Shown one piece after another: positions 33,019-44,535 of a stretch of 64,000 bases of DNA. The notes under the pieces are model-generated. The model was not told the DNA's origin. It searched no databases and saw only the letters and a list, made by a program, of their open reading frames with translations. The DNA is taken from contig NZ_FRDA01000004.1 of the NCBI RefSeq assembly GCF_900143095.1, positions 75,265 to 139,264 on the forward strand, given 5' to 3'. The stretch's first letter is position 1. Each line of letters begins with the position of its first letter. Made by a program: the position numbers and the translations under genes. Source of the DNA: Pseudomonas asturiensis (lineage in GTDB: Bacteria; Pseudomonadota; Gammaproteobacteria; Pseudomonadales; Pseudomonadaceae).

Positions 33019-33588
33019 ATGAGCCAGGTCCACTCCATCGCCGTATTGGTTGGCAGTCTGCGAAAAGAGTCCATCAACCGCAAAATCGCGCTGGCCCTCG
33101 CAGGGCTCGCTCCCGATACGTTGAAGTTGAATATCGTCGAGATCGGCAATCTGCCGTTGTACAACGAAGACATTGATGGCGAGTCGCCCCCGCCAGCGTA
33201 CACCGCGTTTCGCGAGCAGCTCGCTGCGGCCGATGGCTTTCTCTTCGTGACACCGGAGTATAACCGTTCGGTGCCGGGTGCCTTGAAGAACGCAATCGAT
33301 GTGGGCTCGCGTCCCTATGGCAAGAGCGCTTTCAGTGGCAAGCCCGGCGCGGTCATCAGCGCATCGCCCGGTGCGATCGGCGGGTTCGCTGCGAACCATC
33401 ACCTGCGTCAGTCACTGGTCTTTCTGGACGTACCGTGCCTGCAACAGCCCGAGGCTTATCTGGGCAACGCGGCCACCTTTTTTGACGACGCCGGTGTGCT
33501 CTCCGAGAAGCCCCGCCCGTTCTTGCAGACGTTCATCGACCAATTTGCCGCGTGGGTTGATAAGAACAGAAAGGTTTCGGCGGGCTGA
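33019..33588 (+). CDS. NADPH-dependent FMN reductase
   Basis: A 189-residue flavodoxin-like reductase of the ChrR/YieF type. The FMN phosphate loop is GSLRKESINRK, and the diagnostic TPEYNRSVPGALKNAIDV is present. It reduces quinones or flavins in the cytoplasm. It is followed by a 253-base gap before the giant toxin-like gene. Confidence 0.93.
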   Translation: MSQVHSIAVLVGSLRKESINRKIALALAGLAPDTLKLNIVEIGNLPLYNEDIDGESPPPAYTAFREQLAAADGFLFVTPEYNRSVPGALKNAIDVGSRPYGKSAFSGKPGAVISASPGAIGGFAANHHLRQSLVFLDVPCLQQPEAYLGNAATFFDDAGVLSEKPRPFLQTFIDQFAAWVDKNRKVSAG

Positions 33589-33785
33589 GCCGAGCGCCGC
33601 TGGCTTTCAGGTGCTGGACTCTACGTGGTGTACACGAGTATTCCGATCGGACTTGCGCACGAGCAGGTTTTAAACGCAGCCCTACCGAGCACCGCCACTT
33701 TTCGTACAGGACCTGACATTTCGCAATAGATTGTTTTATGTAACGCAGCTGTTTTTTGCCCGATCAATAAGCTGTTTCCTTTTGT

Positions 33786-33820
33786 CCTCGCCCACGCTCG
33801 GCAACGCAGCGTGAGCGAGG
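33786..33820 (+). other. Leader hairpin before the giant toxin-like gene
   Basis: CCTCGCCCACGCT pairs with AGCGTGAGCGAGG (12 pairs, one C-A mismatch) around a nine-base loop. It ends about ten bases before the AAGGAA ribosome-binding site of the 33842 gene. There is no T-run, so a role in mRNA stability or translation is likelier than termination. Confidence 0.6.
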
Positions 33821-33841
33821 ATCGACCCAAGGAAATGGTTC

Positions 33842-36800
33842 ATGTCCACATTACATCCCTATTTTTTCAGTGAGTCTCTGAAGTCGCAGTTTGCCCAGGA
33901 CATCCGGGACGCGATCGGCGAGGCGCGGATCAGCAGTCTTCAGGGAGCGTGGCTGCAACGGCTGGTACCTGCCGTTGCAGCCGACGAAACGCCTGATGAT
34001 TCATCCCGTCCCAGAGTCGACCGGCTTGTCAGGGACGACGGTGTTGATCTGGGTGCCGAGCTGACTGGAGCACTGCTCATCAGCGATCCGGATGACGATC
34101 ACGCCCCTGTATTTCTCAATACCTTGTTGTCAGGTCTGGAGCGCTTCGACAGCCGGAGCTCGCTGTTCGATGCGCTGAAACAGCGATTTGAAGAGATTCG
34201 TCCCGATTCGATCGAAGTGGACGCAGAGCATGTGGAAACCCTCGTGTTCGAGACCCGTGCGCGGCTGATCATGCGTCAGCAGGCCGATCATCTCGAAAAC
34301 CTGACCAGGCAACTGCACCGACTTCCCGGCTTGCAGAGCGCACTCGGCAAGGCATTGAGCGCCAGCCTGCTGGAAAAGATTCCTGAAACTCAAATCGACG
34401 TCTTCAGCCATCCGGTGCAATTGATCAATGCAGAATCTCCTGCGAATGTGATCGGAACCGAGCGTTTCGTTGACGTTGCGTTGGACGAGTATGTCTCCCA
34501 AGCGCTTCCCACCGGATTGAAGCGGCAGTATCTGGACCTCCAGGGGAATATTCTGTCAGGGCCACAGCTGTTGTCCTGCACGCAGGCACTGTCGCAGGCA
34601 AAGGCGGCGACAGGCGCATGGTACGAACAACTGCTGACGGACTATTGGGCATCCACGCGACGTGACGGGCGAACCGTTCATGCTTTCTTCGTTCAGGCGC
34701 TGGAAGAGTCCTTTCGTCAGCACTTGCTGTCGGGCCGCAGCGATGGGTCTCTGACCGAGGGTGAGTTCGCTCGTTTGCGCCGTCTGCTGCCTTGGGCCGG
34801 CGACGGGGCCGAATCAGAACCGATCAGGGTCAGGCGTTTGTCGGTGTCTGGCGCCGGGCAGGGCCCTGTCAAATTGATCGGCCTGTTCCTGATCGAGTTC
34901 GATACGGCCGCCCCCTCCGGTGTCTACCTCTATTCCTCGCTTGGAGGATTCAGCCGTTTCGTTGACTCAAGTCGGATAGCCACGCATTTTTCCACCCACC
35001 AGGGTCGATCCGATTTGCGATTTTTTTCATCCTTGAACGATCACACCTTGCTTGATGTACAAGGACCACTCGAACTGCACACCGAGACGATCACCGAACC
35101 GTTTTTTTGCGTGTACCTTGACTCGATCATCGCCTTGCAAAAACGCAGTCTGCGCCACGTTGCAGGGCTGCAACCGATCGGTCGTGAACAAACCCCTGTC
35201 CGGTTCGACGACTCGATAGACATCCGGCTTCTCGTGGACGCCCGCCTGCTGGGCTTGCATGACCTCGGGCGCTGGCACCTCGGTGAGACCACGTTCGAAC
35301 AGATCTGGGGAACCCCTGTTGCTGTGCCCGCTGTCACGTTTGACTCATCAGGCACATGGGCCGGGAAACTTGAACAACTGGAAAAGCTGTTTAAGCGCAT
35401 GTCGTTGTTGCGCCCTGGGGTGGACGGCTGCATGAGAAATGCGCTGAACCGCTATTTTGTGCTTATCAGCGGCCCTCGTCTGGATGCGCGTACGCTGTGG
35501 CTGACACCGGGCTCTGGCAACAAGACATCGATTGCGCTGCTTTCCTGGGCTCTCGGTCGGGTGTGCGGGCATGCTCAGGCGGGATATGCCGATGCACTTG
35601 TCATGCATGGAGACAGGGCACCCAGTGCGTACTCGTTCGAGCCCCGCCTGCCGAGGGCGCTGCTCGAAGAAATACTGACATGCGTGCTGCCTGATTTTGC
35701 CGAGCGTTTCGAACGTCAGATCGTCGAGTTCTATACGCGCCAGGCACGCTACCTGAACACGTGCCTGCAGCCTGGGATGGGCATGGTACTTGTTCGAGAG
35801 TATGCCCTGCGCCTTGAGCTCACGATGGAACAGCATCAAGGTAATCTCCCCGGCCCGGTAATCGAAAGCATCAAACAGGTTCTGGACAGGCCGTTTCCAG
35901 GCTTGAGAGAACCGCTGGGCGACAAATGCATGGATGCCCAGGCTGTTTCGATCCGGTATGAGGGACTTGAAAGAGGCATCGTGCTTCCCAATACCTTCGT
36001 GTTGTGCAAACCGCAGAAGATCGAAAAGCCTGTCATGTGGCGGCTAGGCAACGGGTTCAAATGCTTTGATTCCGTTCAGGAACTGGAGAGCTGGGTATCT
36101 CTTGAGTTCATCGGCGAAGATTCTGCTCATATGTTGAACCTTATGTCAGAGCCTGACAGCCAACTGGTGAGCGAGTACCTGAGCCGGGAGGCCAAGCCTG
36201 ATATCAAGGTAACGCTGAACAGGATTGAAGGGCATTTCATCGAGGCGCTTCAGGTCCTCGAGATCGAGCGTCAGCAGCTGACATCGGCGAGCTTTTACAA
36301 ACGGGCAGTCGAGCGGCGTTCCGATGCCGAGCTTTTTCGCCACCTGATGAGCAACGTAGAGCGTGACGACAGTAACCGCCATGTCCTGAACCATCTAGGA
36401 ACCGTGATTCAGCGCGTTATCTACAAGACAACTGTGCCTGAATGGATAAACGAGGCTTCTGCGTCAGAGCAAATCGCACTCGTTGATGTACTGCAGCGTT
36501 TCTACGTGACCTGCGTCATGCAGAAGGATTTCCTGTTCGACATTCCCAGTCTTTATGAATATGCCCAGGAACAACTGGACAAGAAGCTCGCGCGTGATTT
36601 CCCCCACCACCCGGTCGACCCAGACCGGGTCGTTGTCACGTTGACGCATTACACCGTTCCGCTCATCCCTGTCGGTGAGGTGCCTCAGGTGCTGCCCGCC
36701 GCTACAGAGCTGGTGTCTCAAAACCTGGTCGAGTTCTCGGCGAATCGTTTCATGGCGAGACAGGACGGGAGCATCAGCCTGACGACCAATAACGGTGAGC

Positions 36801-39136
36801 CGTTGCCTGCGTCTTTCACGGCGGCGTACGTTCGGGAGATGGTGAGCACACTGGATGTGGCGGCAGGCTACCGTCAGTTGCTGGCATCGACCCTGGTCAA
36901 GACTGATCCCGCCTATGCCGAGCGACAAAAGCTGTTTGCTGAACAGGTGCCAGCGCTGGATCTGTTCAGGGCCATGTCCTTCAAGCTCAGGAAGGAGCTG
37001 TCCGAGGATGCCTACCTGTTCGTGGAGGCTGTGCTGAACATGCCCGATGGTATTGCCCGATTGCCGGTCGGAAACCGCAAGGTTGAGCTGAGCCCATTAC
37101 GTCTGTTGCCTGCCAGCGAAGGCTGGGACCCGACCACCGTCATCAATACGTATTTGATTTTTCCAGATCAGGCTGACGCTGGGCCGTGGGTGCTTTACGC
37201 ACCTTTACATGGCGATTTTGTCTTGAAGGAATACCCTGACCGCAAGGCACTGCTGACCGACATCCGAACGTCCGACAGCTTGCAGGAATTTATCCTTGAT
37301 CGCATTGATCCGCAGATGCGCAAGGTCTATGACAATGGCGGCTTCATGGAGCCGCACCTGCCGTTCAGCGTAGAGTCTTCTTTTGATCTGCCTGTTGAAC
37401 GTCCGCAGCCGGTCATGCTGGATATTCATGCTTACGAAGGCAACGCGCTGCAGTTTATGTTTGAAGGTACGCAGCAATCTCTGACACTGCAGGTACGGCA
37501 GCAGAGCGTGACCAATACCGAGTTGCGACATACCGCGACACGCTATGTGATCGGGCTTCTTGTCGAGCAAACAATGGCGCTGCTGCCGGGCCGTCTTGGA
37601 GCGCTGGTGGGTATCTGGCAGAGCCGGGACTTGCTCAAGCAGTCTGCGATTTCGGCAGGCGAGCAACACTGGGGTGAGGCATTCGCGCAATTACTGGCTG
37701 GCGTGAGCATGTTGATCACCTCAGGAATGGGCTTGCAGAGCAACGGTGCGCAGCCAGGTGAAGGTAGCCAGGAGACGTCGACCGTCGCGACGGCGGATGA
37801 AACCCTGGACGATAAGCTTGCCAAGGTTGATGACAGGATCGAAGACCCTCAAGACGTACCGCCCTTTCCCGAGTTCTCCTGGGCCAACAACTCAATGACG
37901 CAAGAGGTTCGGGAGCGCCTGCGTCGCTTCGAGGTCCGCGGCATAGCCCTCAATTCATTGCACAAGGACGAGCAGTTCAATACCTACAACGACCCGGTAA
38001 GCGGCAGGAAATACGCTGCCATTGACGGCAAGGCCTATGAGCTGAGGTCCGATCAGGACGGTTGGTACATTGCCAGCAACGAGATGGCCGGGCCCCCCGT
38101 TGTGATGGACAGTACCCAGCACTGGAAGCTGGATCTGCAGACCGGGCTCAAGGGCGGCGGCGGTGTGCTGACCCGTATCAAGAGCAGCCAGGTGGACAGG
38201 GCCGTTGACGGTTTCATTGCCGTCGATTCGAGTGGCATGCCAGATATCCGCCGAAATTTTCGTGGCATGGCAATGGAGATCGAGCAAGGACACAATCAGG
38301 CACAGCGTTATCTGGAGAACTGCCTGGACAACCTTCGTCTGCGCTTGCCCGATGAATCCATGGATCCGCGCGTGCAAAAAATCCTGGCTGATTATTTTGC
38401 GACACCAGTGTCTGATGTGCGGTCCCATGAGCCTGTTCGATATGCCGTGACAAAGCTCTACGACGCATTGATGGACCCGTCTCTGTCACCCGTGGACTCG
38501 CCGCGCTACGTGGTCGGGGTCAATCGACAAGGGCAGGAGACATGTGCGTTCATCTTCGATTGGGACCCCCAGAAAAGAATCTTCCTGACCGAGCAATTCT
38601 TTCGTACACCGCATTACCGGTTGAAGCTCAGGGCCCAGCGCGCGGCAAATTTTGATTTTGGTGCTCATTATCGTGCATGCATCCTGATCCACGAGCTGTC
38701 CCATCTGGTGCTGAAGACTGAAGATGTCGCGTACATTGATGCTCAGGCGCCCTATGTCGATCTGCTGGAAGAAACGCCAGGGTATCGGCTGCGCCTTCGC
38801 AATCAGCAGATTGCGTTGCAGCAGAAAGCCCTGTCGTACAACACCGACCGCAGCAAGCTGTTCAAGCAGATGGAAAACGGGATGTGGCGTGATCTGAAGC
38901 GGTCTGATGGCGATGGCAAGAAGGTCATTCTGCGTATTACAGGCAAGAAGACCCTGGATGAAGCGCGCGATGTGTTCTATTCCGACATCGAGAAGCGCAT
39001 CAGCATCATGCTCAGTAATGCGGATTCGGTGGCATTACTGGCGACGTTGCTGGGAAGAGAGCGGTTCAGGCCCGCTGGAAAAACCCCGGCATCTTCAAAT
39101 GTCGGGGCCAGTGGCTCAAACCAGGTAGTGCCGTAG
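33842..39136 (+). CDS. Giant DUF6543/dermonecrotic-toxin-like protein with C-terminal zincin motif
   Basis: A 1764-residue protein with no signal peptide. Several stretches resemble Pseudomonas DUF6543 ('dermonecrotic toxin domain') proteins: a [15 protein letters not shown] block near 1120, a [13 protein letters not shown] block near 1170, a hydrophobic segment near 1240-1300, and a late [11 protein letters not shown] to [12 protein letters not shown] module. The C-terminal domain carries HELSH (His1617, Glu1618, His1621), the HExxH metal site of zinc metalloproteases. A polymorphic toxin or secreted effector is inferred. No HrpL box, secretion gene or obvious immunity gene is adjacent. The 3' end overlaps the convergent acyl-CoA dehydrogenase gene by 21 bases. 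Confidence 0.8.
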   Translation: MSTLHPYFFSESLKSQFAQDIRDAIGEARISSLQGAWLQRLVPAVAADETPDDSSRPRVDRLVRDDGVDLGAELTGALLISDPDDDHAPVFLNTLLSGLERFDSRSSLFDALKQRFEEIRPDSIEVDAEHVETLVFETRARLIMRQQADHLENLTRQLHRLPGLQSALGKALSASLLEKIPETQIDVFSHPVQLINAESPANVIGTERFVDVALDEYVSQALPTGLKRQYLDLQGNILSGPQLLSCTQALSQAKAATGAWYEQLLTDYWASTRRDGRTVHAFFVQALEESFRQHLLSGRSDGSLTEGEFARLRRLLPWAGDGAESEPIRVRRLSVSGAGQGPVKLIGLFLIEFDTAAPSGVYLYSSLGGFSRFVDSSRIATHFSTHQGRSDLRFFSSLNDHTLLDVQGPLELHTETITEPFFCVYLDSIIALQKRSLRHVAGLQPIGREQTPVRFDDSIDIRLLVDARLLGLHDLGRWHLGETTFEQIWGTPVAVPAVTFDSSGTWAGKLEQLEKLFKRMSLLRPGVDGCMRNALNRYFVLISGPRLDARTLWLTPGSGNKTSIALLSWALGRVCGHAQAGYADALVMHGDRAPSAYSFEPRLPRALLEEILTCVLPDFAERFERQIVEFYTRQARYLNTCLQPGMGMVLVREYALRLELTMEQHQGNLPGPVIESIKQVLDRPFPGLREPLGDKCMDAQAVSIRYEGLERGIVLPNTFVLCKPQKIEKPVMWRLGNGFKCFDSVQELESWVSLEFIGEDSAHMLNLMSEPDSQLVSEYLSREAKPDIKVTLNRIEGHFIEALQVLEIERQQLTSASFYKRAVERRSDAELFRHLMSNVERDDSNRHVLNHLGTVIQRVIYKTTVPEWINEASASEQIALVDVLQRFYVTCVMQKDFLFDIPSLYEYAQEQLDKKLARDFPHHPVDPDRVVVTLTHYTVPLIPVGEVPQVLPAATELVSQNLVEFSANRFMARQDGSISLTTNNGEPLPASFTAAYVREMVSTLDVAAGYRQLLASTLVKTDPAYAERQKLFAEQVPALDLFRAMSFKLRKELSEDAYLFVEAVLNMPDGIARLPVGNRKVELSPLRLLPASEGWDPTTVINTYLIFPDQADAGPWVLYAPLHGDFVLKEYPDRKALLTDIRTSDSLQEFILDRIDPQMRKVYDNGGFMEPHLPFSVESSFDLPVERPQPVMLDIHAYEGNALQFMFEGTQQSLTLQVRQQSVTNTELRHTATRYVIGLLVEQTMALLPGRLGALVGIWQSRDLLKQSAISAGEQHWGEAFAQLLAGVSMLITSGMGLQSNGAQPGEGSQETSTVATADETLDDKLAKVDDRIEDPQDVPPFPEFSWANNSMTQEVRERLRRFEVRGIALNSLHKDEQFNTYNDPVSGRKYAAIDGKAYELRSDQDGWYIASNEMAGPPVVMDSTQHWKLDLQTGLKGGGGVLTRIKSSQVDRAVDGFIAVDSSGMPDIRRNFRGMAMEIEQGHNQAQRYLENCLDNLRLRLPDESMDPRVQKILADYFATPVSDVRSHEPVRYAVTKLYDALMDPSLSPVDSPRYVVGVNRQGQETCAFIFDWDPQKRIFLTEQFFRTPHYRLKLRAQRAANFDFGAHYRACILIHELSHLVLKTEDVAYIDAQAPYVDLLEETPGYRLRLRNQQIALQQKALSYNTDRSKLFKQMENGMWRDLKRSDGDGKKVILRITGKKTLDEARDVFYSDIEKRISIMLSNADSVALLATLLGRERFRPAGKTPASSNVGASGSNQVVP

Positions 39137-40267
39137 TTCCCGAGCGATGAGCAGGCGCTGGATCTCGCTGGAACCTTCATAGATCTGGGTGATGCGGGCA
39201 TCCCGGTAGTAACGTTCTACCGGGTAGTCTTCCAGATAGCCGTAGCCACCATGAATCTGTATCGCCTTGGAGCAGACCCACTCGGCCATTTCCGAAGCGA
39301 ATAGCTTGGCTTGTGACGCCTCTGACAGACACGGCTGCCCAGCACTGCGCAGACGGGCAGCGTGCAGGATCAGCAAGCGGGTGGCGTTGATGCGCGTGTG
39401 CATGTCGGCCAGCAGGTTGGCAATGCTCTGGTGTTCGATGATCGGCTTGTCGAACTGCACGCGCTCTCGGGCATACGCCAGCGCTGCTTCGAACGCTGCA
39501 CGGGCGATGCCCAACGCCTGAGCGGCGATACCGATACGGCCACCTTCCAGGTTGGACAGCGCAATGGCGAGGCCTTTGCCGCGCTCACCGAGCAGGTTGG
39601 CAGCCGGAATGCGGCAGTTGTTGAGTGTGACTGCGCAGGTGTCCGAGGCGCGGATGCCCATCTTGTGTTCACTGCGGTCCACCACGAAGCCCGGGTTTTC
39701 GGTAGGCACCAGAAACGCCGACAGGCCTTTCTTGCCCAGTTCTGGATCGGTTACGGCAAACACGATCGCCAGTTTTGCCCGCTTGCCATTGCTGACGAAC
39801 TGCTTGGCGCCATTGATGACCCATTCATCGCCTTGCAACTCGGCGCGGGTGCGCAGGTTATGCGCCTCGGAGCCTGCGTGGGGTTCTGTCAGGCAGAAAC
39901 AGCCGATGGCCTGGCCGGTGGCGAGTTTTTCCAGCCAGGTGTGTTTCTGTTCATCGCTGCCATAGTTGAGAATCGGTCCGCAGCCCACCGAGCTGTGGAC
40001 GCTCATCAGCGTGCCGGTGGCGGCATCGGCTGCTGATATTTCTTCGACCGCGAGGGCATAGGCGACGTAATCAATGTAAGTGCCGCCCCATTGCTCGGGT
40101 ACCACCATGCCCAGCAGGCCCAGCTCACCTAGCTTGCCGACCAGTGCGTCGTCAATCCAGCCGGCCTTTTCCCAGGTCTGTGCGTGCGGAGCGATTTCGT
40201 TGCGGGCAAAGTCGCGTGCCATGTCGCGAATCATGATCTGTTCTTCGCTCAATTCCAGGTCGTGCAT
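39116..40267 (-). CDS. Acyl-CoA dehydrogenase
   Basis: A 383-residue FAD-dependent dehydrogenase of the short/branched-chain class. The catalytic-base motif [15 protein letters not shown] near the C-terminus and the flavin motif [13 protein letters not shown] are present. It lies three bases after an enoyl-CoA hydratase-type hydrolase gene. Together they fit isobutyryl-CoA oxidation in valine breakdown, though this substrate is inferred. Confidence 0.95.
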   Translation of the reverse strand: MHDLELSEEQIMIRDMARDFARNEIAPHAQTWEKAGWIDDALVGKLGELGLLGMVVPEQWGGTYIDYVAYALAVEEISAADAATGTLMSVHSSVGCGPILNYGSDEQKHTWLEKLATGQAIGCFCLTEPHAGSEAHNLRTRAELQGDEWVINGAKQFVSNGKRAKLAIVFAVTDPELGKKGLSAFLVPTENPGFVVDRSEHKMGIRASDTCAVTLNNCRIPAANLLGERGKGLAIALSNLEGGRIGIAAQALGIARAAFEAALAYARERVQFDKPIIEHQSIANLLADMHTRINATRLLILHAARLRSAGQPCLSEASQAKLFASEMAEWVCSKAIQIHGGYGYLEDYPVERYYRDARITQIYEGSSEIQRLLIARELRHYLV

Positions 40268-40270
40268 GAC

Positions 40271-41368
40271 TCAGGTCTCCTGGCCGCTGAAAAAACCTTC
40301 GACGTGCGCTGCGCTGACATCCTCTGCGCTGTCGTGTTTCCATCGCGGCTTCTTGTCTTTATCGATGATAAGGGCGCGTATGCCTTCAATCAGATCACCG
40401 CGCTCGAACCACTGACGGTCCAGGTGCAGTTCCATCGCGAAGCAGGCGTGCAGTGAAAGGTGTCGACCCCGGCGCAGCATCTCCAGTGTCACGGCCATCG
40501 CCAGTGGCGAGTGACCTTGCATGCGTTTTACGGTGTCCAGCGCCCATTGACGGGTATCGCCGATGGTCACTTCCTGCAGTTGCTCAAGGATGCTCGGGAT
40601 ATCGGGCAGGCCGAAAAAATGGTCGATGGCGGGGCGCAGCAGTTCCAGAGGCGGGCTGGGCAGGCGCTGGGTGCCGAGCTTGGCCATCGCACCTTGCAGG
40701 TCCTTGAGCGGCGTCGATTTCCATTTCAGGTGATCGAGCATGTGATCGAGACGCGGCAGCATGTCGCTGTTCATCGACCAGTCGGCCAGCCCGCAATACA
40801 ACGCATCGGCCGCGCCTATCTGGCTGCCGGTCACACCGAGCCATGTGCCCAGCTCGCCCGGCAGGCGTGACAGAAAGTAGCTGCCGCCGACATCTGGGAA
40901 ATACCCGATGGCCACTTCCGGCATGCCCAGTCGAGTGCGTTCGGTGACCACGCGCAGGTCAGCCCCTTGAATCAGGCCCATGCCGCCGCCCAGCGCAAGG
41001 CCATCGGCCAGCGCCATCACCGGCTTGCGGTAACCATGAATTGTCAGGTCCAGGGCGTATTCTTCGACAAAGAAAGCCTCATGCAGGTCCAGCCCGTTCT
41101 GGTGGCTTTCATAAAGCGCGCGGATGTCACCGCCTGCGCAAAAGGCCTTGGTACCTGCGCCGCGCAGCACAACGGCGTAAACGTTCTCGTCGTCAGCCCA
41201 GGCGTCCAGCTGGTGTTTGAGCGTGCGCACCATCTCCAGATCGAGGGCGTTGAGCCCTGCGGGACGATTGAGCGTCAGGTGACCGATGTGATTGCGTACT
41301 TCGACCAGAATCGCGCCCCGGTTTGCAGGTCGTTGGACCGAAAGGACGGATGAAGCCTGTGAACTCAT
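40271..41368 (-). CDS. Enoyl-CoA hydratase/isomerase family, 3-hydroxyisobutyryl-CoA hydrolase-like
   Basis: A 365-residue crotonase-fold enzyme. The oxyanion-hole motif KAFCAGGDIRALYE and the second GGGMGLIQGADLR block are clear. The extended C-terminus (about 365 residues rather than 260) points to a hydroxyisobutyryl-CoA hydrolase rather than a simple hydratase. ATG 41368 is preceded by AAGGAG. It precedes the acyl-CoA dehydrogenase gene in a two-gene operon. Confidence 0.9.
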   Translation of the reverse strand: MSSQASSVLSVQRPANRGAILVEVRNHIGHLTLNRPAGLNALDLEMVRTLKHQLDAWADDENVYAVVLRGAGTKAFCAGGDIRALYESHQNGLDLHEAFFVEEYALDLTIHGYRKPVMALADGLALGGGMGLIQGADLRVVTERTRLGMPEVAIGYFPDVGGSYFLSRLPGELGTWLGVTGSQIGAADALYCGLADWSMNSDMLPRLDHMLDHLKWKSTPLKDLQGAMAKLGTQRLPSPPLELLRPAIDHFFGLPDIPSILEQLQEVTIGDTRQWALDTVKRMQGHSPLAMAVTLEMLRRGRHLSLHACFAMELHLDRQWFERGDLIEGIRALIIDKDKKPRWKHDSAEDVSAAHVEGFFSGQET

Positions 41369-41515
41369 TCTGAACTCCTTGTTCGTTTTCGCTTTCTTCT
41401 TGTCTGTACCTGGCCCCGCAGCAGATCCTAGCAGTGCAAATGTGCAAAGCAAAACTGCGTTTAAGCATAGGTTAAGGTTTCAAATGGCCATCATTTAGGC
41501 CTGTCGTGCCCGCAA

Positions 41516-41534
41516 TGAGCTTTAATGGCTCATG
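41516..41534. promoter_or_regulatory. Palindrome in the divergent gap, possible operator
   Basis: ATGAGC-TTTAATG-GCTCAT, a perfect 6-7-6 inverted repeat between the divergent hydrolase and MFS genes. No local regulator gene is obvious. Confidence 0.35.
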
Positions 41535-41654
41535 CTTCAGCGCGAATCATCAGGCCGTTCATGAGTATTCTGACTGCCGTTAATGTCACACAAGGGAATT
41601 GCTCAAGCCCTTTGAAAATGAGCCCTATGAACTGCCTTTTATGACTGACTTTTA

Positions 41655-43334
41655 ATGAGCGACAAATACGCCCCGCGCGAATGGGCGCCTCACGAGCGTC
41701 CCACCATGCCGGGCTCGCCTTCGACGCCTTTGCATTCCAACGCCCGGCGCTGGGCTTTCGCGCTGGTCGGTGTGATTGTGGCGCTCACGGGCGGGCTGGG
41801 TAATGCCTTGGTGATTGCCAACCTGCCGTACTTGCAGGGCGCATTGGGCGCGACATCACAGGACATCGCCTGGCTACCGGCCGCGTACATCATGACCAAT
41901 GTGTCGATGAACCTGCTGTTGGTGAAGTTTCGCCAGCAGTTCGGCCTGCGGGCGTTTACCGAGCTGTTTCTGGTGTTGTACGCACTGGTGACGCTGGCGC
42001 ATCTGTTCGTCAATGATATTGATTCGGCCATCGCCGTGCGGGCAGCCCACGGCATGGTCGGCGCTGCCCTCAGCACGCTGGGCCTGTACTACATGATTCA
42101 GGCGTTTCCGCAGAAATGGCGAATGAAGGCACTGGTGCTCGGCCTGGGCACTGCGCAGTTGGCTACACCGCTGGCGCGTCTGGTTTCCGAGGACCTGCTG
42201 CAGATTGCCCAGTGGCGCGGCCTTTACCTGTTCGAACTGGGCATGGCGCTGCTGTCGCTGGGTTGCGTACTGATGCTCAAGCTGCCGCCGGGCGATCGTT
42301 TCAAAGCGTTCGAAAAACTCGACTTCCTGACCTTCGGCCTGCTTGCGACAGGGTTCGCATTACTGTGCGCCGTGCTGTCGCTGGGACGCATAGAGTGGTG
42401 GCTTGAAGCGCCGTGGATCGGTATTGCTTCGGCGGCGTCCATTGCGCTGATCTGCGCAGGGTTAGCCATCGAACACAACCGTAGCAACCCGTTGCTGATC
42501 ACCCGCTGGCTAGGCAGTGGTTCGATATTGCGATTGGCGCTGGCGGTGATTCTGTTTCGTATTGTCTTGTCCGAACAGTCGGTGGGCGCTGTCGGTTTTC
42601 TTCAGGCCCTGAACATGGGCAGTCAGCAACTGCACACCCTTTATCTGGTGATGCTGTTGGGCAGCGTCGCCGGGCTTGCAGTCAGCGCCTTGACGATCAA
42701 CCCTGCGCACTTGATCAAACCTTTGCTGATCTCACTGGCCATGATGGCGGTCGGTGCGTGGATGGACAGTCATTCGACCAACCTGACCCGCCAGTCGAAC
42801 ATGTATGTGAGCCAGTTTCTGCTGGCCTTCGGCGGCACCTTTTTCCTGGGGCCAACGCTGGTGCTGGGCATCAGTGGTGTCCTGGCCAACCCGCGCAACA
42901 TGGTGAGCTTTTCGGTTCTGTTCGGGATCACCCAGAACATTGGCGGCCTGATCGGGTCTGCTGCTCTGGGTACGTTTCAGATCGTGCGCGAGAAGTTTCA
43001 CTCCAGCCACATCGTCGAACACCTGACCCTGATCAATCCGTTGGTGCAGTCGCGCCTGCAAAGCTACAGCGCCAGTTACGCTTCGGTGATCGCCGATCCG
43101 GCCCAACGCAATGCGCAGGGTATTCGTGCCATGGCCACGGCGGCCACGCGAGAGGCGAACGTGCTGGCTTACAACGATGTATTCATGTTGATCGCGCTGA
43201 TTGCCGTACTGACCATGGTCTGGATCTCGTTCCGGGTCATCTGGCTGAAAATGACTACTCAACCTCAGGCGCTGGCCCCTGTTGCACCTGCTGCTGCGCC
43301 TTCCGTATCACCGACCGGCGTTCAACCTTCATGA
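41655..43334 (+). CDS. MFS transporter, DHA2/EmrB-like
   Basis: A 559-residue inner-membrane protein with about 14 membrane segments. The N-terminal 35 residues are cytoplasmic and proline-rich. Segment 1 and the DIAWLPAAYIM motif are typical of the drug:H+ antiporter-2 family. The stop overlaps the membrane-fusion gene start by four bases (ATGA), so the two form an EmrAB-like efflux pump. The substrate is unknown. Confidence 0.92.
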   Translation: MSDKYAPREWAPHERPTMPGSPSTPLHSNARRWAFALVGVIVALTGGLGNALVIANLPYLQGALGATSQDIAWLPAAYIMTNVSMNLLLVKFRQQFGLRAFTELFLVLYALVTLAHLFVNDIDSAIAVRAAHGMVGAALSTLGLYYMIQAFPQKWRMKALVLGLGTAQLATPLARLVSEDLLQIAQWRGLYLFELGMALLSLGCVLMLKLPPGDRFKAFEKLDFLTFGLLATGFALLCAVLSLGRIEWWLEAPWIGIASAASIALICAGLAIEHNRSNPLLITRWLGSGSILRLALAVILFRIVLSEQSVGAVGFLQALNMGSQQLHTLYLVMLLGSVAGLAVSALTINPAHLIKPLLISLAMMAVGAWMDSHSTNLTRQSNMYVSQFLLAFGGTFFLGPTLVLGISGVLANPRNMVSFSVLFGITQNIGGLIGSAALGTFQIVREKFHSSHIVEHLTLINPLVQSRLQSYSASYASVIADPAQRNAQGIRAMATAATREANVLAYNDVFMLIALIAVLTMVWISFRVIWLKMTTQPQALAPVAPAAAPSVSPTGVQPS

Positions 43335-44530
43335 CCGAATCGAGCACTCCAACTCCAACCCCTGATGCCGAGCGCAACTCAACTGCGAGCAGCGAAACCG
43401 TGAAGCGCACTGACGGGCCGGCTCCCGCACCGCTGAAGTCCCCGGTCACCACCCGCCCCAGTTCAAGGCGCAAGCGTGTTATCTCCTCGGTACTGTTTGG
43501 TGCGGTGGCGCTGGCCGGTGTGCTGGTGGTGCTGTATGCATGGCAGTTGCCTCCCTTCACCAGCCCGATTCAGAGTACCGAAAACGCGCAGGTCCGTGGC
43601 CAGACCACGTTGATCGGCCCGCAACTGAGCGGCTATGTGTACGAGGTGCCGGTGCAGGACTTCCAGTTCGTCAAGGCAGGTGACCTGCTGGTGCGGCTGG
43701 ATGATCGTATCTATCGACAGCGCCTGGATCAGGCACTGGCCCAACTGGACGTGCAAAAGGCTTCTCTGGCCAACAACCTGCAACAGCGCCATAGCGCCGA
43801 GGCGACCATCGCCCAGCGTGAGGCGCAGTTGCAGAACACCATTGCGCAGAGTCGCAAAAGTGCTGCTGACCTTCGGCGCAATCAGGCGCTGGTTACCGAT
43901 GGGTCAGTGTCCAAAAGTGAGCTGGATGTGACGCGTGCTGCGGACGCGCAGGCGAACGCTGCGGTTGCCGAAGCCAAAGCAACCTTGCAGATCGCCCGCG
44001 AAGACCTGCAAACGGTGATCGTCAACCGGGGTTCACTGCAGGCTTCGGTCGCCAACGCCGAGGCTGCCATTCAATTGGCACGGATCGACCTGGATAACAC
44101 GCGCATCGTGGCTCCCCGTGACGGGCAGTTGGGGCAGATCGGCGTGCGTCTGGGGGCGTACGTCAATTCCGGGGCGCAGTTGATGGCGCTGGTGCCGGAG
44201 CGGCGCTGGATTATTGCCAACCTGAAGGAGACCCAGATGGCCGATGTGCGCCTGGGGCAATCAGTCAGCTTTACCGTCGATGCGCTGGACAATTACAGAA
44301 TGCACGGCCGGGTACAGCGCATCTCGCCTGCTACAGGCTCGGAGTTCAGCCTGCTGCCTGCCGACAACGCCACGGGCAACTTCGTGAAGATTTCCCAACG
44401 TATTCCTGTGCGGATCGTGGTCGACGATGACCAGCCGATGCTGGAGCGACTGAGGCCGGGAATGTCGGTGGTGGTGAGCATCGACACCCGCACCGATGGC
44501 GACGTGCCGCCGGATCCGACGGTGCCTTAG
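43331..44530 (+). CDS. HlyD/EmrA family membrane-fusion protein
   Basis: A 399-residue periplasmic adaptor anchored by one membrane segment (about 53-75). The lipoyl halves flank a coiled-coil hairpin (about 130-250), and the barrel motif IVAPRDGQLGQIGVRLGAYV is present. A threonine/serine/proline-rich cytoplasmic tail precedes the anchor. ATG 43331 gives the coupled start; the longer frame inside the MFS gene is a shadow. No outer-membrane factor gene follows. Confidence 0.93.
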   Translation: MTESSTPTPTPDAERNSTASSETVKRTDGPAPAPLKSPVTTRPSSRRKRVISSVLFGAVALAGVLVVLYAWQLPPFTSPIQSTENAQVRGQTTLIGPQLSGYVYEVPVQDFQFVKAGDLLVRLDDRIYRQRLDQALAQLDVQKASLANNLQQRHSAEATIAQREAQLQNTIAQSRKSAADLRRNQALVTDGSVSKSELDVTRAADAQANAAVAEAKATLQIAREDLQTVIVNRGSLQASVANAEAAIQLARIDLDNTRIVAPRDGQLGQIGVRLGAYVNSGAQLMALVPERRWIIANLKETQMADVRLGQSVSFTVDALDNYRMHGRVQRISPATGSEFSLLPADNATGNFVKISQRIPVRIVVDDDQPMLERLRPGMSVVVSIDTRTDGDVPPDPTVP

Positions 44531-44535
44531 TTGTT

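Noticed and set aside
33589..33841. HrpL (type III) promoter before the giant toxin-like gene
   Set aside because: No GGAACC-N15-16-CCACNNA pattern was found in the gap.
42758..43330. Longer N-terminus for the HlyD protein
   Set aside because: The extension lies inside the MFS gene in another frame and has no adaptor-like sequence; ATGA coupling at 43331 is the better start.
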